Shown: positions 52,253-64,000 of the stretch, piece after piece
Numbering within the stretch: position 1 is the first letter of the stretch
How the letters are laid out: the number at the start of each line of letters is the position of its first letter
Origin: Edolisoma coerulescens
Taxonomy: Eukaryota; Chordata; Aves; Passeriformes; Campephagidae
NCBI GenBank assembly: GCA_013397115.1
Contig: VWZW01000887.1
Coordinates: forward strand, 62,001 to 126,000
Reading direction: 5' to 3'
DNA length: 64,000 bases
Made by a program: the position numbers and the translations under genes
Notes under the pieces: generated by a model
The model's database searches: none
What the model was told of the DNA's origin: nothing
What the model saw: only the letters and a program-made list of their open reading frames with translations

Positions 52253-54159
52253 GTAAGTCTTTATTTACTTCTATCAGCTTCTCCTGAAAAATATTTCAGT
52301 CAGCATCACTTTTGACTTTTTTCTTTTCAGTGATTTTCTTTTCTCTGGCTGTGAATGGCAACAGGTGGCCACAACTGGTAGGTTCTTTTGCAGTTACTCT
52401 GGCTTTGCATTTTCCTGCACCTGTGTGGGCTCTGCTGCTCATGAGTGCATGTCATAGAAATAGTGGTGTTCAGAAATACTCAGGGTACATTTACAAAGGA
52501 CCAGGTAAAATTTAGCTTAAGCTTCAAGTTGCTTTATAAGGAAAAAAGCAAATTTTTCTGACATTTGAAAGTACCAGAAAGTTTTCTAATAGTTTGAAAG
52601 GAAAATACAGGGGAGATCTAGTCCTTCAGAATTATTTGGTTATAGAGCAGATGTTTTTATAGGAGAACAGAATCACCTGAAGAATTTGACTAAACACATT
52701 GGGTTAGAGCAAAATAATCACCCCACGAACAATCAGAAAATGAAGCTTATGAATGATTCAGCAAGAGATGCAGCCTGGTTCCAGGCCTCTGAAAGATGAA
52801 AGACGAAACTCAGGAGCTGGACTGACTGCTGCAGTGTGCAATCATGTGCTTTCAAGAGTCAAGCAGATCAAGATGCAAAAGGATAACCTTTGGAGATAAG
52901 CTATCAGACACTCAACCATGGACAGCCGAGACTTTCAAATATTCTGGGACAGCCAGCTAATGAAAGGCAAACACTGCAGAATTTTAAGCCTGATGCAGAA
53001 CAGTGTGGAATAAACTAATGATGTCTTTTTGCAGGTACTGTGTGAAGCTGTGTACTCCCTCAGCACCTCAAGGCAGTGGCAATATAATCCTCAATTCACA
53101 GATTATAAATTTAGAGAATATTGGAATGTGCAACTGATCATACCTAGGAGGTATACACACACTTTGATCCCAGAATACTGGATTATGTCATTAATGGCTT
53201 GTATCATGCTCTTTTCTAGCTGCAGAAATGGCAAATGTTTACTATTTTAACTATATTAGCCAACTTCTTAAAGAACAGCAGAATGTAATTAAAGAAAACG
53301 TAATGGGAACAGCAAAAAATTAATGTTAAACTACTCTGAGGAAAAAATGGGCTTTTAAAAAAATTCTTGATGTTACTTTCAGCTCTTCAGATAACTGAAA
53401 TATGCATGTTAATAACCTGAGTTATCTTTCCATGCCTTCACTATTACATACTTCCACTCATACCATGGCATAACTGGTCTGCTTCCAGTCATCCTCACTT
53501 CTGTTTCTCATACTTCATGGCCCCATAAACACAAGAGAATTAACAATAATTCCTTATTTATTTGTTTACCCCACTCCTTTCTAATGCATGCATGGGGAGT
53601 TTTTCCTCTCATCATCAAGGTGGTAGGTAATAACTAGCACATCTTCACTATTAATAAAAATACCCATAATTAATATATTTAGTACAGATTTTACTTCAGT
53701 AATTTTTAATTTTAAAGATACTATATTAGAAGTAATATCCAGGCCTTAAAAAGCTTAATTTGTCAAGCCTTTAAATACTAGTTCTTCTTTATGTGCATGC
53801 AAGTTCTAAGGATATATGCATAGTTGGAGGCAAAGTCTAAACTTAATGGTTTCTTTACCCATGGTAAAACATTGATTTTTGCATAACTACTGAGTACCAT
53901 TTGGTAGTGATAAATACTACTGACACACAAGGACAAACTAGGCATAAATTAGATTACAAAGTAAGGTCTTTTTATATTTTATATGAAGACAACTGATTTC
54001 TGAAAATCTCCTAAGTAGAACAGCACCAAAGACTGCACAATTTACCCCTATAACTGATGTTTGGTTATAGTGAGGATACAGTGATCTGATCTATGGCAAA
54101 CAGATCCATTCTGGGACCTCTCACTCGTGAAAGATGTTCTGCAGGACTGAATTTTTGAC

Positions 54160-54460
54160 AGGCCACTTGCGCAAGCCCCGTCTGCTGGCGTGAGCTGCCG
54201 AGGTGCCCTGACTCTGGGAGGCTGTGGAGCTCAGGCAGAGCCAAGGCCAGAGCTGCACTGCCTCCTGACGGAGCGAGGCAGGGCTCCTTCCCCCTTGTCC
54301 ACTGACAAATTGCACAGCTGTGGTGTTACATGTCAGCACTTGCAGTGCGGATCTCCGGAGACAAACCAGGAATGTTCTGCATGCCAGACAGTGGCGCTGA
54401 GCCATTACACTGAGACAACCTTCTTGAGGGAACCGTGGGCCCTGAGTGAACAAGAGTGGG
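54160..54460. other. Moderate CpG-rich patch
   Basis: About a dozen CpGs fall within 300 bp of otherwise CpG-poor DNA, with overlapping ORFs on both strands (93 codons plus, 117 codons minus) and no recognised domain. It could be a weak regulatory element or an old coding insertion. Confidence 0.3.
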
Positions 54461-55317
54461 GAATCCACTGACATTCTGACCTGCAGCCATGTAACCAGAG
54501 GCAGTCTAGTGCAGCAAGGCCAGCTCTACAGTTGAAAGAAAAGAAGTCTTGCAAAAGTGTGCCAAATCCCTGTAGCATTTGCTGCGTAGACACTACAGTG
54601 ATTTCAAACAACTCTCATGGCATTTAGATAAGGTAGGTGAGACTATGTGTCCCTGAAGTCTGAGGTATGCTTTCATCAACATTCATGGTCAGCCCAAAGT
54701 TATTTGATGATGTTTATCATCATCTGGAACACTTCCAGTGGAAAACATGATCTTGCTGATCTGGAATCTAACTCAGCTCCTGCAATCTATATATTCAGGG
54801 TAACAGTCAACAGAGAAACGCACACTGACATTTAATGCAGAGAAGAAAAGGACTCTGAAATTACCTGAAATGATCTGCTCACCTGTTGAGATCATCTTCT
54901 AAAATTAGACTTTCCGTTTAGAACCTACAGCTCTTGCTTGTTTCACTGAACTACCACAGCTGCTCCTTCCCATTAGAAAATCTACAAGGACTTTTATAGT
55001 CACTTCCCTATTGGGAAGCTAAAGAATATACAATATATGGGATTGCAACATAAATTTTGTAAATAATTATCATAGGGACTGAAAAATGAAAGAGCAATAT
55101 TGAAAGAAAATTATGGAGGGAAAAAACCCAAAAATGTTATTGTAACCACGGAGGAAAAAACGTAACTGTTATTACTGTGATGTCAACTTAGTTTATTGAA
55201 ATGTGTCACCTAGGATAGGGAAATGATAAGAATAAAAACCATTTTGACTTGAGCTTTGGAGGGCTTCTCCTTTGTTGCTTCCCACTTTAGTAGTGAGTTT
55301 ACATCTTTCTTTATCAG

Positions 55318-55411
55318 CATCTTGTGAGGAAGGGCATAGAAAACAAGCAGCAAGGACAAATATTGGGTTAAAAAGAAACATGAATTAAAGAGAAGTAACT
55401 CATGGTCACAG
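55318..55411 (+). other. Candidate exon C of a divergent plus-strand transcript
   Basis: TTTACATCTTTCTTTATCAG precedes the segment and TCACAG followed by GTAAGAC ends it; both are good sites. Joined in phase after the 52.2-kb candidate it stays open for over 20 codons, then stops. It lies just before the CR1-like relic. It fits a lncRNA exon better than a coding one. Confidence 0.2.
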
Positions 55412-55679
55412 GTAAGACAGCAAAAGCTCCACCATCTCAGAAAACAATCTTAAAAGCAAACTAGTAGCATACTGTACATGAGGCTACAAGAAGATGAATG
55501 CATAGCTTCTTGGAAACCTTCACTCACAGCTGGTATGAGTAGTCTGCTGTCAAACTAGAAAGGCGTATAATTTGGAAATCTGGAAGGGTTAATTCCTTTT
55601 CCTATATTGTTATTCAGCGGTCTGGGTAACAGAACAGATCACACGTCTGAAATGTGCATGTGGGGTAAAGTGCTATAGG

Positions 55680-56440
55680 CAAATTGGAGCAGAGAAAGAG
55701 TTTTCAGAATGATTTGGAGAGATCAGAGGAACTGTGAAAAACACAGGATTCAGCTGAGGAAGGACAGGTGTTAAGTCCTGTACTTAGGAAGGGAAAATGT
55801 TGTCTGGGAAAGTACAGGATGGTGAATGACTAGACAGAAAACAGTTGTTCTGAGCAAGACTTGGGGAGTATTACAGAGGATCACAGCTGAACATGAGTCA
55901 ACAATATCATGCAAGGAAGGCATCCATCAACCTAAGCTATATAAATAGGAGTTTTGTCTGACGTAATTCCCTTATTTTTCTTGGTGGTGATAAGGCCTCA
56001 GTAAGAACACTACATCCAGTCTGGCAGGGGTACTTTCACTAGGGAATGGATTGAGAAATTCAGAAGAAAGGATAGAACTAACCAAAAGCCTACAGAAGAA
56101 GAGCCACAAAAAAACAGGATGATGGAAAGGGCATTGTTCAGTCTAGAAATGAGAAGATTGAAAGCAGAAAACAACCTTTAAAGAGAATGGAACAAATTTG
56201 TTTTGATAGCCATGGTGAAGAAGATAGAGGAAAGTGGACTTGAATCACAGCAGGAGAAGTTCAGATTAAACCTGCTAATCGCAAATGAAAGAATATGTCA
56301 AATTTTGAAACACCTGAGCCTAGCAGTTTTAAAAATAGGTTTCACAAAACATCTGTCAGGAACGAGTTAAACGTGATCCAACTTTGGGGCAAGAGGAAGG
56401 ATTCAATACTCCTAGGTGTCCCATTATCCACGATTGTTGG
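55680..56440 (+). mobile_element. Decayed CR1/L3-like LINE fragment (3' part)
   Basis: The plus strand follows the order of the 3' coding part and tail of avian CR1 or related L3 elements. First comes gaaggacaggtgttaagtcctg with tacttagg. Then come agacttggggagtatta, cagctgaacatgagtcaac, ggcctcagtaagaacacta with catccagt, and finally atctgtcaggaacg with aactttggggcaagagg near the 3' end. Indels and stops interrupt every frame, so no reverse transcriptase is intact. The divergence suggests an old insertion; no poly(A)-like or ATTCTATGATT tail remains. ORFs called here are by-products of the relic. The 5' boundary is approximate. Confidence 0.65.
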
Positions 56441-56444
56441 AGCA

Positions 56445-58598
56445 AGCAAACTCTGGAATGGCAATGAAAAATGGAAAATCCATTGGAAAGCAAGAAGTGC
56501 AGAAGTTGATACAACCTATGTAGTTTGCAGGTCCAGCAAGTCTTTGCAGTCCTTACAAGTCTATGGTTCAGGTGGCTTGAAGATGGCCAACAATTTATAT
56601 TAATAAAAGGCATGACCATGCATCTAAAGAGGGTCTTGAAAGTGATACAGTCAAAGTAGGGAAGAAGAAAAGGCTGTTTTCTTAGGGAGAGAGACAGAAG
56701 CAGAGATAACACAAACATTTTGAATGTTTGTATTTGTGCCGAGTGAGAAGGGAAGTCGTAGAGTGTCTCTAAGAAATGGATCACTCTCCCAGACACAGAA
56801 GCCATTGCAAACACAGGCCCTGAACAGAAAACATGATTTCACACATGGAGCATGCCTTAAATTCATCCCCATCCAGGAAACCCTGAACCAGAGCCTAAGG
56901 ACATCTTAGTTTAACTGATGCTTCTTTAAGTCCTAGTTATTAAGTATTTTGGCTGGCTAATAGGCAGTTTAAGAGTCTTGAAGAAGACATGTCTCCGCAT
57001 ACAAAATATAAAATAAATATGATCATGTCAGAATACTTTGCATTTAAAGAATCCTGTCAGAAAAGTCAGAAGCTTTAATCCCATCATAAACCCAGCCCCC
57101 TTTCCCTCCACTGTTAAACAAGATGTGTGATGAGACTGTGGCTAGCAGTCCCAGGGTGAAAGTGGCATAAACTCCACCCATCAGCCACAGTCCACAAAGC
57201 TCTTACTTGGGCTGCCCTTGGCTGTGATAGCACATCATTACTAATCTTCCAAACATTACACACATACAATCTGGAATGCAAGGACTACCATGCAGTCTGC
57301 AAACAGACCAAAGCAAAGCCATTTGATTACTTCACGCTTGGGATACAAGGAAAAACAAAAACTGACTTCAGCCAGGAAAAGACTAAAGCTTAAAGTCTAC
57401 CTCAAATCACATATGAAATTAATTCTGATTTCTGGAAATGCTCAGTTATGAAACTGGGAAACCTCACAGTGGTCTCCTTGAACCCAAGAACACATAATCC
57501 ATTTGTGAAAGCTCCCTTAACTTCAGTAGTTCACAGAGAAATCAATTAGGTTGTAGTTACAATATATAGATTATTCCATTAATTTTTTCTTTAACAGGGC
57601 ACATTCAGGACAAAAAGCTATAAAGAAGAAAAAGAAGCTTTTGAAATCATACCTTTCCTCTTCCTTTTTTCCCCCTTTCCACTTGTTTTTTCATAGAGAA
57701 CTTGACATTTCACACAGTTTTTTCCAGTAAGCTGATCAATTGCCAAAAAATATGTAGCCTCAGGAAAACTTCATCAATCAGCTCATGTTGAACACAGCCC
57801 AGGAGAAAGGTAATACTCCTGAAAGAATGATATAGTTCATCTTGATTTTTCTCACAGGCACACTTGTGTCCTTAGCTTCTCAGTTTCAAGAGACACTAAA
57901 ACTGTGGCATGGTTATAGACATTACAAGTGAGGTCACATGTTTGAAAGAAGCAAGAAAACTTCTCAGGACCCCTGTGATAAAAAAACAAAAAAAGCCCAG
58001 TGATAAGGACAGGCAGGAGGAAGGTAAGACAAAACCCAAAGGGAAAAATTAAACCTGAAAATTCCAGTTTAATAAAATTCTAGGTAATTAAAAATAAATT
58101 CTAAGTGAAGAGAAATGTCAGGAAAGTTCAAATTCCTCTGCCTTTTCAGAGGGTGAGTTTGAACTGCAGGTTCCCATCTCTCCAAGACGCTAATTTCCAG
58201 TCTTCTGAGTTTCGGGGACTGGTCTCTTCCTGGTCTCTAGCTACTTTAGCTAATATAAACATATATATATAAGGCAAAGCAGCAGGAACTCAGTTCATAT
58301 GCCAGTTACCTCCCCCTAAGTCTGACTCTGGTGAAGCTTTCACAAGATCAGTGATTATTTTTCTTTCTCTTTGTTTTGGAGTGAACATGTAAATGTAAAA
58401 CAAATTCCTTCAGGGACATAAAAGTTGTGTTTCGGGTCAGGCTTAAACAAAACGGAATTTGGACAATGACCAGAAGCAGTTCTTTGGCTGAAATGTTTGC
58501 TTCCAGATGAGCTTTTTTACTATCTCCAGCTAAACTGTCTGTCCTTTCCTAGGACATGATTAGAGGACAATGTCTTAAGAGTCCAACACTTAAGTGAA
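56445..58598. other. Gene-free block
   Basis: No gene, RNA or recognisable repeat is supported. A plus donor-like GGAAG before GTAAGAC at about 58024 has no good partner acceptor. Confidence 0.45.
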
Positions 58599-58672
58599 TG
58601 GCCCATACAGGGATTGAATCCACAACCTTGGTGTTATTAACACCATGCTCTGACCATCTGAGCTAATCTCAT
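58599..58672 (-). pseudogene. tRNA-Ile(AAT) pseudogene
   Basis: Read on the minus strand this is a near full-length tRNA. Box A (TAGCTCAGATGG) and the D stem GCTC/GAGC are intact. A perfect 5-bp anticodon stem, TGGTG/CACCA, carries the loop TTAATAA with anticodon AAT. The variable loop, T arm and 3' end GGGCCA also resemble tRNA-Ile. However, the 5' acceptor strand no longer pairs with the 3' strand for positions 1-5, the T stem has an A-C mismatch, and box B is altered (GATTCAATC). It is therefore unlikely to make functional tRNA. It may be a lone decayed gene copy or a retroposed one; no intron is present. Confidence 0.75.
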
Positions 58673-59417
58673 TTCAGATGGCTAAGGCTCCATCCCACAA
58701 AGTGCTGCCCAGCTCCTGTGCTTGCAGAGCCTTCTTGACAGCACCAAAACCACTGCTAGAGCTTATGAGGGGTGAGAGCAGCAAGAAAGACCCAGCCCAG
58801 CGGGTCTGAAGGGTGCAGCTCTCACCAGGAACTTTCATCACCTCAAGGGAATGGCCCCAGTTACACAGGTTATAGACAGCTCTGCCATTCCCCAGGCAGT
58901 GAGAACAGACCCCCTTTCCATCCACATAAAGGCTGGATAACAGAATATGTAAATCATAGAACGAATTTCTTAACAGTAACACATTGTTCCTTTGAAGTAT
59001 CTGCTTAATTATTCCAGCTGGTGGTGAGTTTATGCTTGGAAACATGAGGATTGGTGGCCTATGACATTTTATCCAAACTAGTCTGACTACAGATGCTGGT
59101 TTTTTTAATCCTAAATGCCTAATCCTGATTTTTAAAATGTTTTTAAATTGTCTTGACAGCATCCTACAACTGTAAGCACCACAGGTTAAATAAAAATCGT
59201 TATTTGTTTTACATTAGCAGCTCATAACACATTTCTGAAAAGAGCTCTAGGGTGAGGCTGCACAAAGAACCTTTCACACTGTCCTCACTTGGAGCAATCC
59301 CATTACAATATCTGGCCCCCTTTCTGGGTATGGCTCTGAATGACTTGCTTTGAGCCATTCAAAAAATTCGTGGTAGACCTGGGTGTTGAAAGTAGCTCTC
59401 ACAAGGGCTCATCCAGA

Positions 59418-59470
59418 GCTTATTTAAGTCAACAGAAGTCTTTCCAATTGATTTCAATTAACTTCTGAGC
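59418..59470. repeat. Possible ancient repeat fragment
   Basis: The phrases ttatttaagtcaacagaag and ccaattgatttcaatt resemble the worn 'gacttcaatgggag' type repeats widespread in birds and reptiles. A related phrase occurs at about 59635. Too short and diverged for a family call. Confidence 0.2.
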
Positions 59471-62400
59471 GGGTTCCGAGTCTCAGGGCACTACCCTTGC
59501 TGTGGCAGCATGCTTTTTATACTGCTCATTTTATACACCTATCATATTTCTTCCAACAATTCTTTCCAAATTAAATTGCCTTAGGGTGCAAGGGAACATT
59601 TCAGAGAGATGAGGGACTCTAAGCTGTCCTATTCTCATTGAAATCAATGTGACTTGGATACCTATCTGCAATGTGTGTCATTTAAAATTTTCCACTTAAT
59701 CAAGCCAGACCTTCCTGCAATGCCTTTCCCCATTTTTATCTCTTTTCTTTTCTGTGGATCACTTTTGCAGTCTTTTCTGGTGTGTAATGGGGAGATGACA
59801 GGAGATCTTAGCACAGATGGACACTAGACATCACCGAGAGACTGATGCATGAGAAATCTGTCTCAAAAAGTACAGTTTCAAAAAAAATGATTTATTAAAA
59901 ATGAATGAAATCGGTTATTAGTTCAGTTAAGATGTGATCCTCCAGTTTTATCCTCTGATTCCAGTAGCACACCAAAAAAAAGCTGGCCTGCTGCCATGAA
60001 AAAATAGGCCTATCATTTTCCAGTGGTTTAAATACGGGTCAAAACATTTAATCAGACAATATTAATTTATTTTATTATTCCCTGGGGAAACCCAGGGTGA
60101 CTTTAACAGAGAACTCCTTCTAGCTTTTGAAACAAAGAAGAAATGGAAGGACATCCACTGTGATTTATTTTCTCTGGATGATCAGTGGAGAAATTGGATA
60201 CGCATGACACATTCATTTAGTCCTCACTTCCCTTTGATGATTAGGGCTGAATTTTCATTCTGGTATATAGGGATTTGTGTGTGTCACTCCAAACAACAAG
60301 TGTCATACATCTAAGTCCAAATGTAACTTTCTAAGAGTGAAGTTCAGAGACAAGAATCTCCAGCGTAAGTGGCCAACACAGAGTATCAAAATAGCATGCA
60401 AGCAATATTTATGCTCTAATGTTGAAGCCCGAGCCTCACAGAGGCTTGACTGAATTTGTAATTAAGATCCTTTCCCTAGCTTTGGTGAAAAAGCACATTG
60501 GAAATACGTGCAGGCATCAACCTAATTAAATCTATAAAAATTGATTAGCCATTTCAAAACATCTGTTCCTTGGTCCTCTGCACACTATTGCAAATAACCT
60601 CAATAATGAGGTGTGACCAATTGCTTTATAGTGGGAGCATTGCAGCCTCAGGCGAGGAAGACTGAAGAGGCATAGCTGTAGCTCAAACTGATTCCAGTGA
60701 AATGCTGTAGTAGTCTGTGTAGTCAGGTGCTGGAATTTCATTTATTTATAACAATAATTTGTTTATTAATATAACCCTTTTACAGAACATCAGAATTAGA
60801 TAGAAATGCGAGCAACAGTTTTTCCCACAAAATCCTTTTACCCTTTGGGATTACTTGACATTCACCAAAAGAAAGAAATTCTATGGAACTAAGTTAATGG
60901 AATGAAGGAAAGAAAGCTATATAATGGATTATAAAGGTTTGTAATTGCTTCTTGCAAACCCAGAGGCATTTTGAAAGACTATTGCTGTGGCATAAAATTT
61001 TCCAGTTTTCATTCAGTCCCAATGTCGAGTTATATAAGCAATAAAGCTCTCCCTTACCTTCCCCTGTAAGACTATTCCATACATCACATTGTGAGCAAGT
61101 TTTATTTTTGGACTGTGATGAACACCTCACAAGATCAGGCCAGTAGCAAGGCACCAAGCACGTGGTGGTGATGCATCACATCACATGTATTCAAAAACAC
61201 TGCCTTCCACCACTGCAGCACCAGCTGCACTCACTGAAATGAACACATAATTAAAAATACAGCACAATTGCATTACTGTTTAAAACCTAAATATAATCTT
61301 CACTAAATAATCGCACTGCACTCAGATACTAAACATCTGGTGGATCTATTTTAAGATTAGACATGTAGCACCCCTGGACAGGTCTCAGCACTAGAGGAAT
61401 CAGATGCGAGTGCTCACAACCACACATATGCACTGTGAGAACGAGAGAGACTGACCTTGAATGTGCCGAGCTATACCCAGCAAAAGAGAGGTGGCAACAG
61501 CAAGCAACTCAAACTCCACTCTGAGAATGCAGCAGCTGTGGAGCTGCCTCAGCTTCATTTGCAGATAACCATCCTTGACTCAGTGCAGGAGAGCGAGCTA
61601 ATACACTCAGTATCCGGAACACCTCAAGTCTTCTGCGTACATGTATTTTATGTGTAAATCTGGAGAAGGGAAAATAAAAGCAGCATTAAAAAGATAACTT
61701 TTTGGTATCCAAGGCTTATGTCTTTATGGCCATTTAAGAAAACACAGCAATTTTACTCAGGTGGAAAAATGCCATGGCTCTGTTTCAGCTGGGAAGATTA
61801 AAAGAAATTGCTCGAGGGAAGTGAGAGAAGAGCAAATGTTTTTAATAGTCGTTGTCATGCGAAAGGAGTGAAACAGAGAAAACATTCTCTTCTGTTATTC
61901 CTCCTTTCCTAATTCCAGACATTAGTGTTTGAAAACCTTGGCAGTGGAAGCTTCTATGCCAGCAGGAAGCCTAGACTGCAGTACACTGAGAAAACTTAAA
62001 TCCGATAATCCTCACACAAAATTTCCGTGCTGGGCATTTAATATTGTAATTTCCAGTACACACAGATCAACCCCTGCTGGAAGGATAACATAAACCCATT
62101 CCCACCGGATGGGCTGTTTCAGCTCTAATTCTACACACTAGATTGCATAATACACTCGGGGAAGCTGTTTTTGTCAGCATCTTCACTGAGTATCCCACTA
62201 CAGTGGAAACTGTAGTACTAACAAGTCTATGCTCGAGGGATGGGCAGACCTACAAACTGATGACAAACACTGTGTGGCTGCAAGCCTCCCCCCAGGCTGT
62301 TCTCAATCTGTATTTGCACTCCCACAACACAGACTATTTTCCTGACAGCCTAAGGAGTGGGTGAGTGATCTTTTCCTCTCACCAGTCCAGCTCAAGGGCT

Positions 62401-63409
62401 ACAGGACAGAACTTTTGCTGCTATAAATGGGACTCCTTTAAATGAGCAACAAATAACTAGCCTTAAAACTTTTTTGAACCATCCGTGATAAGATTTTTCA
62501 TACGGGCATAGTTTGTGGTGCTGTTATAAGGATGTCAGTTTTGGTGGAAAGGTTAAAACAAACAGAACACCCAAGTCCCAAACCCAGAAAAGCCATCTCA
62601 TAAACTGCAAGCGGGATCCCACCAATGAACATGATTTATGGACCACGGATACTGTTAAAGTCTTGTTGTAGGAACTGTTAGCCCCCATAAGTTTTATTTG
62701 GCTTCAAATGTGTTTTCTAGGAGCTGGGCTTTTAGGTCAGAGTAGATATGAAAATTTTGAAATAATTTTGCTTTACGCACCAGTTATTAATACACTCTAC
62801 ACAGTTTTATTTTGGATTTTATTCCTTTCCCTGCAAATTCTACAATTAGAGGGGTAAGATGGCACATTTTGTATGAGTTATTACACTGATAGGGGTTGAA
62901 AGCACTTGGCCCACAGGCTTGTATCTCATTGTACACCCAAGGCCTCTGATAATCCTTCAGATGTACACTGTGCATCAAAAGTTGCTTCATTAGAACCATA
63001 CTTCCTCAGTCTGCTTACCAAAAATCTTTCAAGGCAGCCAATAGCCGTGTGGTAAGCCACACAAATCGGAGGCAGCAAAGGACCACTAAACCACTCTGAA
63101 GTAGACTTCATTGGCAAAACTCACTCATGTTTGCCTGCAGCTGATTTTTACTGCAAGTACCTTCTCTCTTTGGTTCCTTCCCTAAAAACATAGGACCCAG
63201 ATCAATATGTAAGAAGTTACAGAAGGGTTCAGCTCCCTATAGAGGTATTTTCATCATCTTATAAAAACAACCATGAAAAATGAAATATTTTTACAACTCT
63301 TTGGTAGGACGGGATTGTTATTTGCATATTTCATCTGAACAGTTTTGAAGTAAAATTATTTATTTAAATTTAAGAATTAATTTAATTAATTTTAACATTT
63401 AACTCTTAA

Positions 63410-63455
63410 AAAAACCCAAAACAAACAAAACAAAACTTAACAAAACACTTAACAG
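63410..63455. repeat. AAAAC-type simple repeat
   Basis: Repeated AAAC and AAAAC units follow an AT-only stretch at about 63355-63400. Low-complexity sequence, with no retroposon body seen. Confidence 0.75.
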
Positions 63456-64000
63456 GTGCAGTACAGACAGCAGAATTACCTGACTGTGCATGCCAGAAAA
63501 TTCAACTTATGTCTCTATCAAAGTTCACAGCTTCATCTTCCATATCCTTACCCAGCTATAACGCTGCTCTCTTTTGCAGTAAAGTGACATGAAAACAGCT
63601 GTTAGCATTAAAACCACATGTGACAATTTCCAATTAATTTCAAAATTAAATAAGCTCTTTTCCAGTAAATTCTTTGATGTCATCTAATTTTCTGCCAGTT
63701 GGTAAAGTCAGAGACACAGAAGTCTCAAAGTAATCTGAATTTTATGGTTCTGAACTTTTCTCCCTTACAAGGAGAAAACCATTTTTTGCTTTGGTCTTTG
63801 AGGGCTTATTAGTACAGAGGAGCTATTATAACAACAATGAAGGGAATGTTTGATTTTCATTTCAACTCATAAGTCCATCTCTGTTCTTGAAACCATGATC
63901 CCTTATGCTGGTGTACACTGAGAACTGATCAAAAGTTGCCTCAAAGGCTCATTAACACTTTAACACTAAAAAAAGCACCAAGAAAACACATTAAACTTTT

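Larger units (their letters stand above)
49050..55670. other. Gene-free region with candidate lncRNA exons
   Basis: No protein gene or intact transposon is recognised. Three plus-strand segments with good splice sites (listed separately) are the only exon-like elements. A GC-richer patch lies at 54160-54460, and an acceptor with a strong T-rich tract ends at 52330 without a clear partner donor. Confidence 0.4.
58674..64000. other. Gene-free block with simple and old repeats
   Basis: No gene is supported. The 162-codon ORF at 58674-59162 on the minus strand, directly upstream of the tRNA pseudogene, shows no domain. A minus-strand GTAAGG donor at 61057 follows only a six-base segment after TTACAG, so it is not an exon. 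The end of the block is very AT-rich. Confidence 0.45.

Noticed and set aside
56356..56814. 152-codon minus-strand ORF
   Set aside because: It is largely antisense to the tail of the CR1-like relic and has no domain.
58674..59162. 162-codon minus-strand ORF beside the tRNA pseudogene
   Set aside because: This length is expected about once or twice by chance in a window of this size. No domain, no exon signals.
61051..61075. Good minus-strand donor GTAAGG at 61057 with TTACAG just upstream
   Set aside because: Only six bases separate the acceptor-like and donor-like sites, so no real exon is defined.
1..64000. CRISPR arrays, operons, prophage or bacterial defence systems
   Set aside because: The window has vertebrate nuclear features throughout; no spaced direct repeats or compact gene clusters are present.
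1..64000. Endogenous retrovirus or intact DNA transposon
   Set aside because: I saw no paired long terminal repeats, primer-binding site, or transposase with terminal inverted repeats.

Overview
This looks like a piece of a vertebrate nuclear genome, most likely a bird. The base composition is AT-rich (roughly 40% GC by eye), there are two CpG islands (about 16.88-17.13 kb and 47.84-48.86 kb), young interspersed repeats are very few, and the one clear retroelement is a heavily decayed CR1-like LINE. There is no operon, ribosome-binding-site or bacterial gene structure. The species cannot be fixed from the sequence. Two ambiguous bases (48775, 49037) are typical of a draft assembly at a GC-rich promoter.

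Layout. 1-16.8 kb: non-coding DNA with a few protein-like open stretches (2310-2528 minus, about 9056-9503 minus, 12850-12927 minus) and one candidate non-coding exon on the plus strand (3529-3591). 16.88-17.13 kb: an isolated small CpG island. 17.2-33.6 kb: very AT-rich DNA with homopolymer tracts and one old repeat remnant. 33.6-34.4 kb: the longest open frame in the window (278 codons, no recognisable domain). 35.09-35.12 kb: a 34-nt candidate exon on the minus strand. 35-47.6 kb: intron-like sequence with one striking hairpin at 39.42-39.47 kb. 47.7-49.0 kb: the main CpG-island promoter. 49-64 kb: intergenic or non-coding RNA territory with a CR1-like relic (55.68-56.44 kb) and a decayed tRNA-Ile (58.60-58.67 kb).

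Best model. One protein-coding gene is transcribed on the minus strand from the 48-kb island. Its first coding exon (48362-48495) encodes a proline-rich N-terminus and ends with a GTAAGA donor in the middle of a codon. A 34-nt exon 13.2 kb downstream (35087-35120) is phase-compatible and keeps the frame open. The remaining exons probably lie to the left, inside or beyond this window, so most of 1-48 kb would be intron. I do not recognise the gene. On the other side, a TATA box (48975-48981, plus) and several plus-strand splice-flanked segments suggest a possible divergent transcript, probably a lncRNA.

I found no convincing novel biological system. The most checkable leads are the short-exon gene model, the orphan CpG island, the hairpin and the 278-codon frame.
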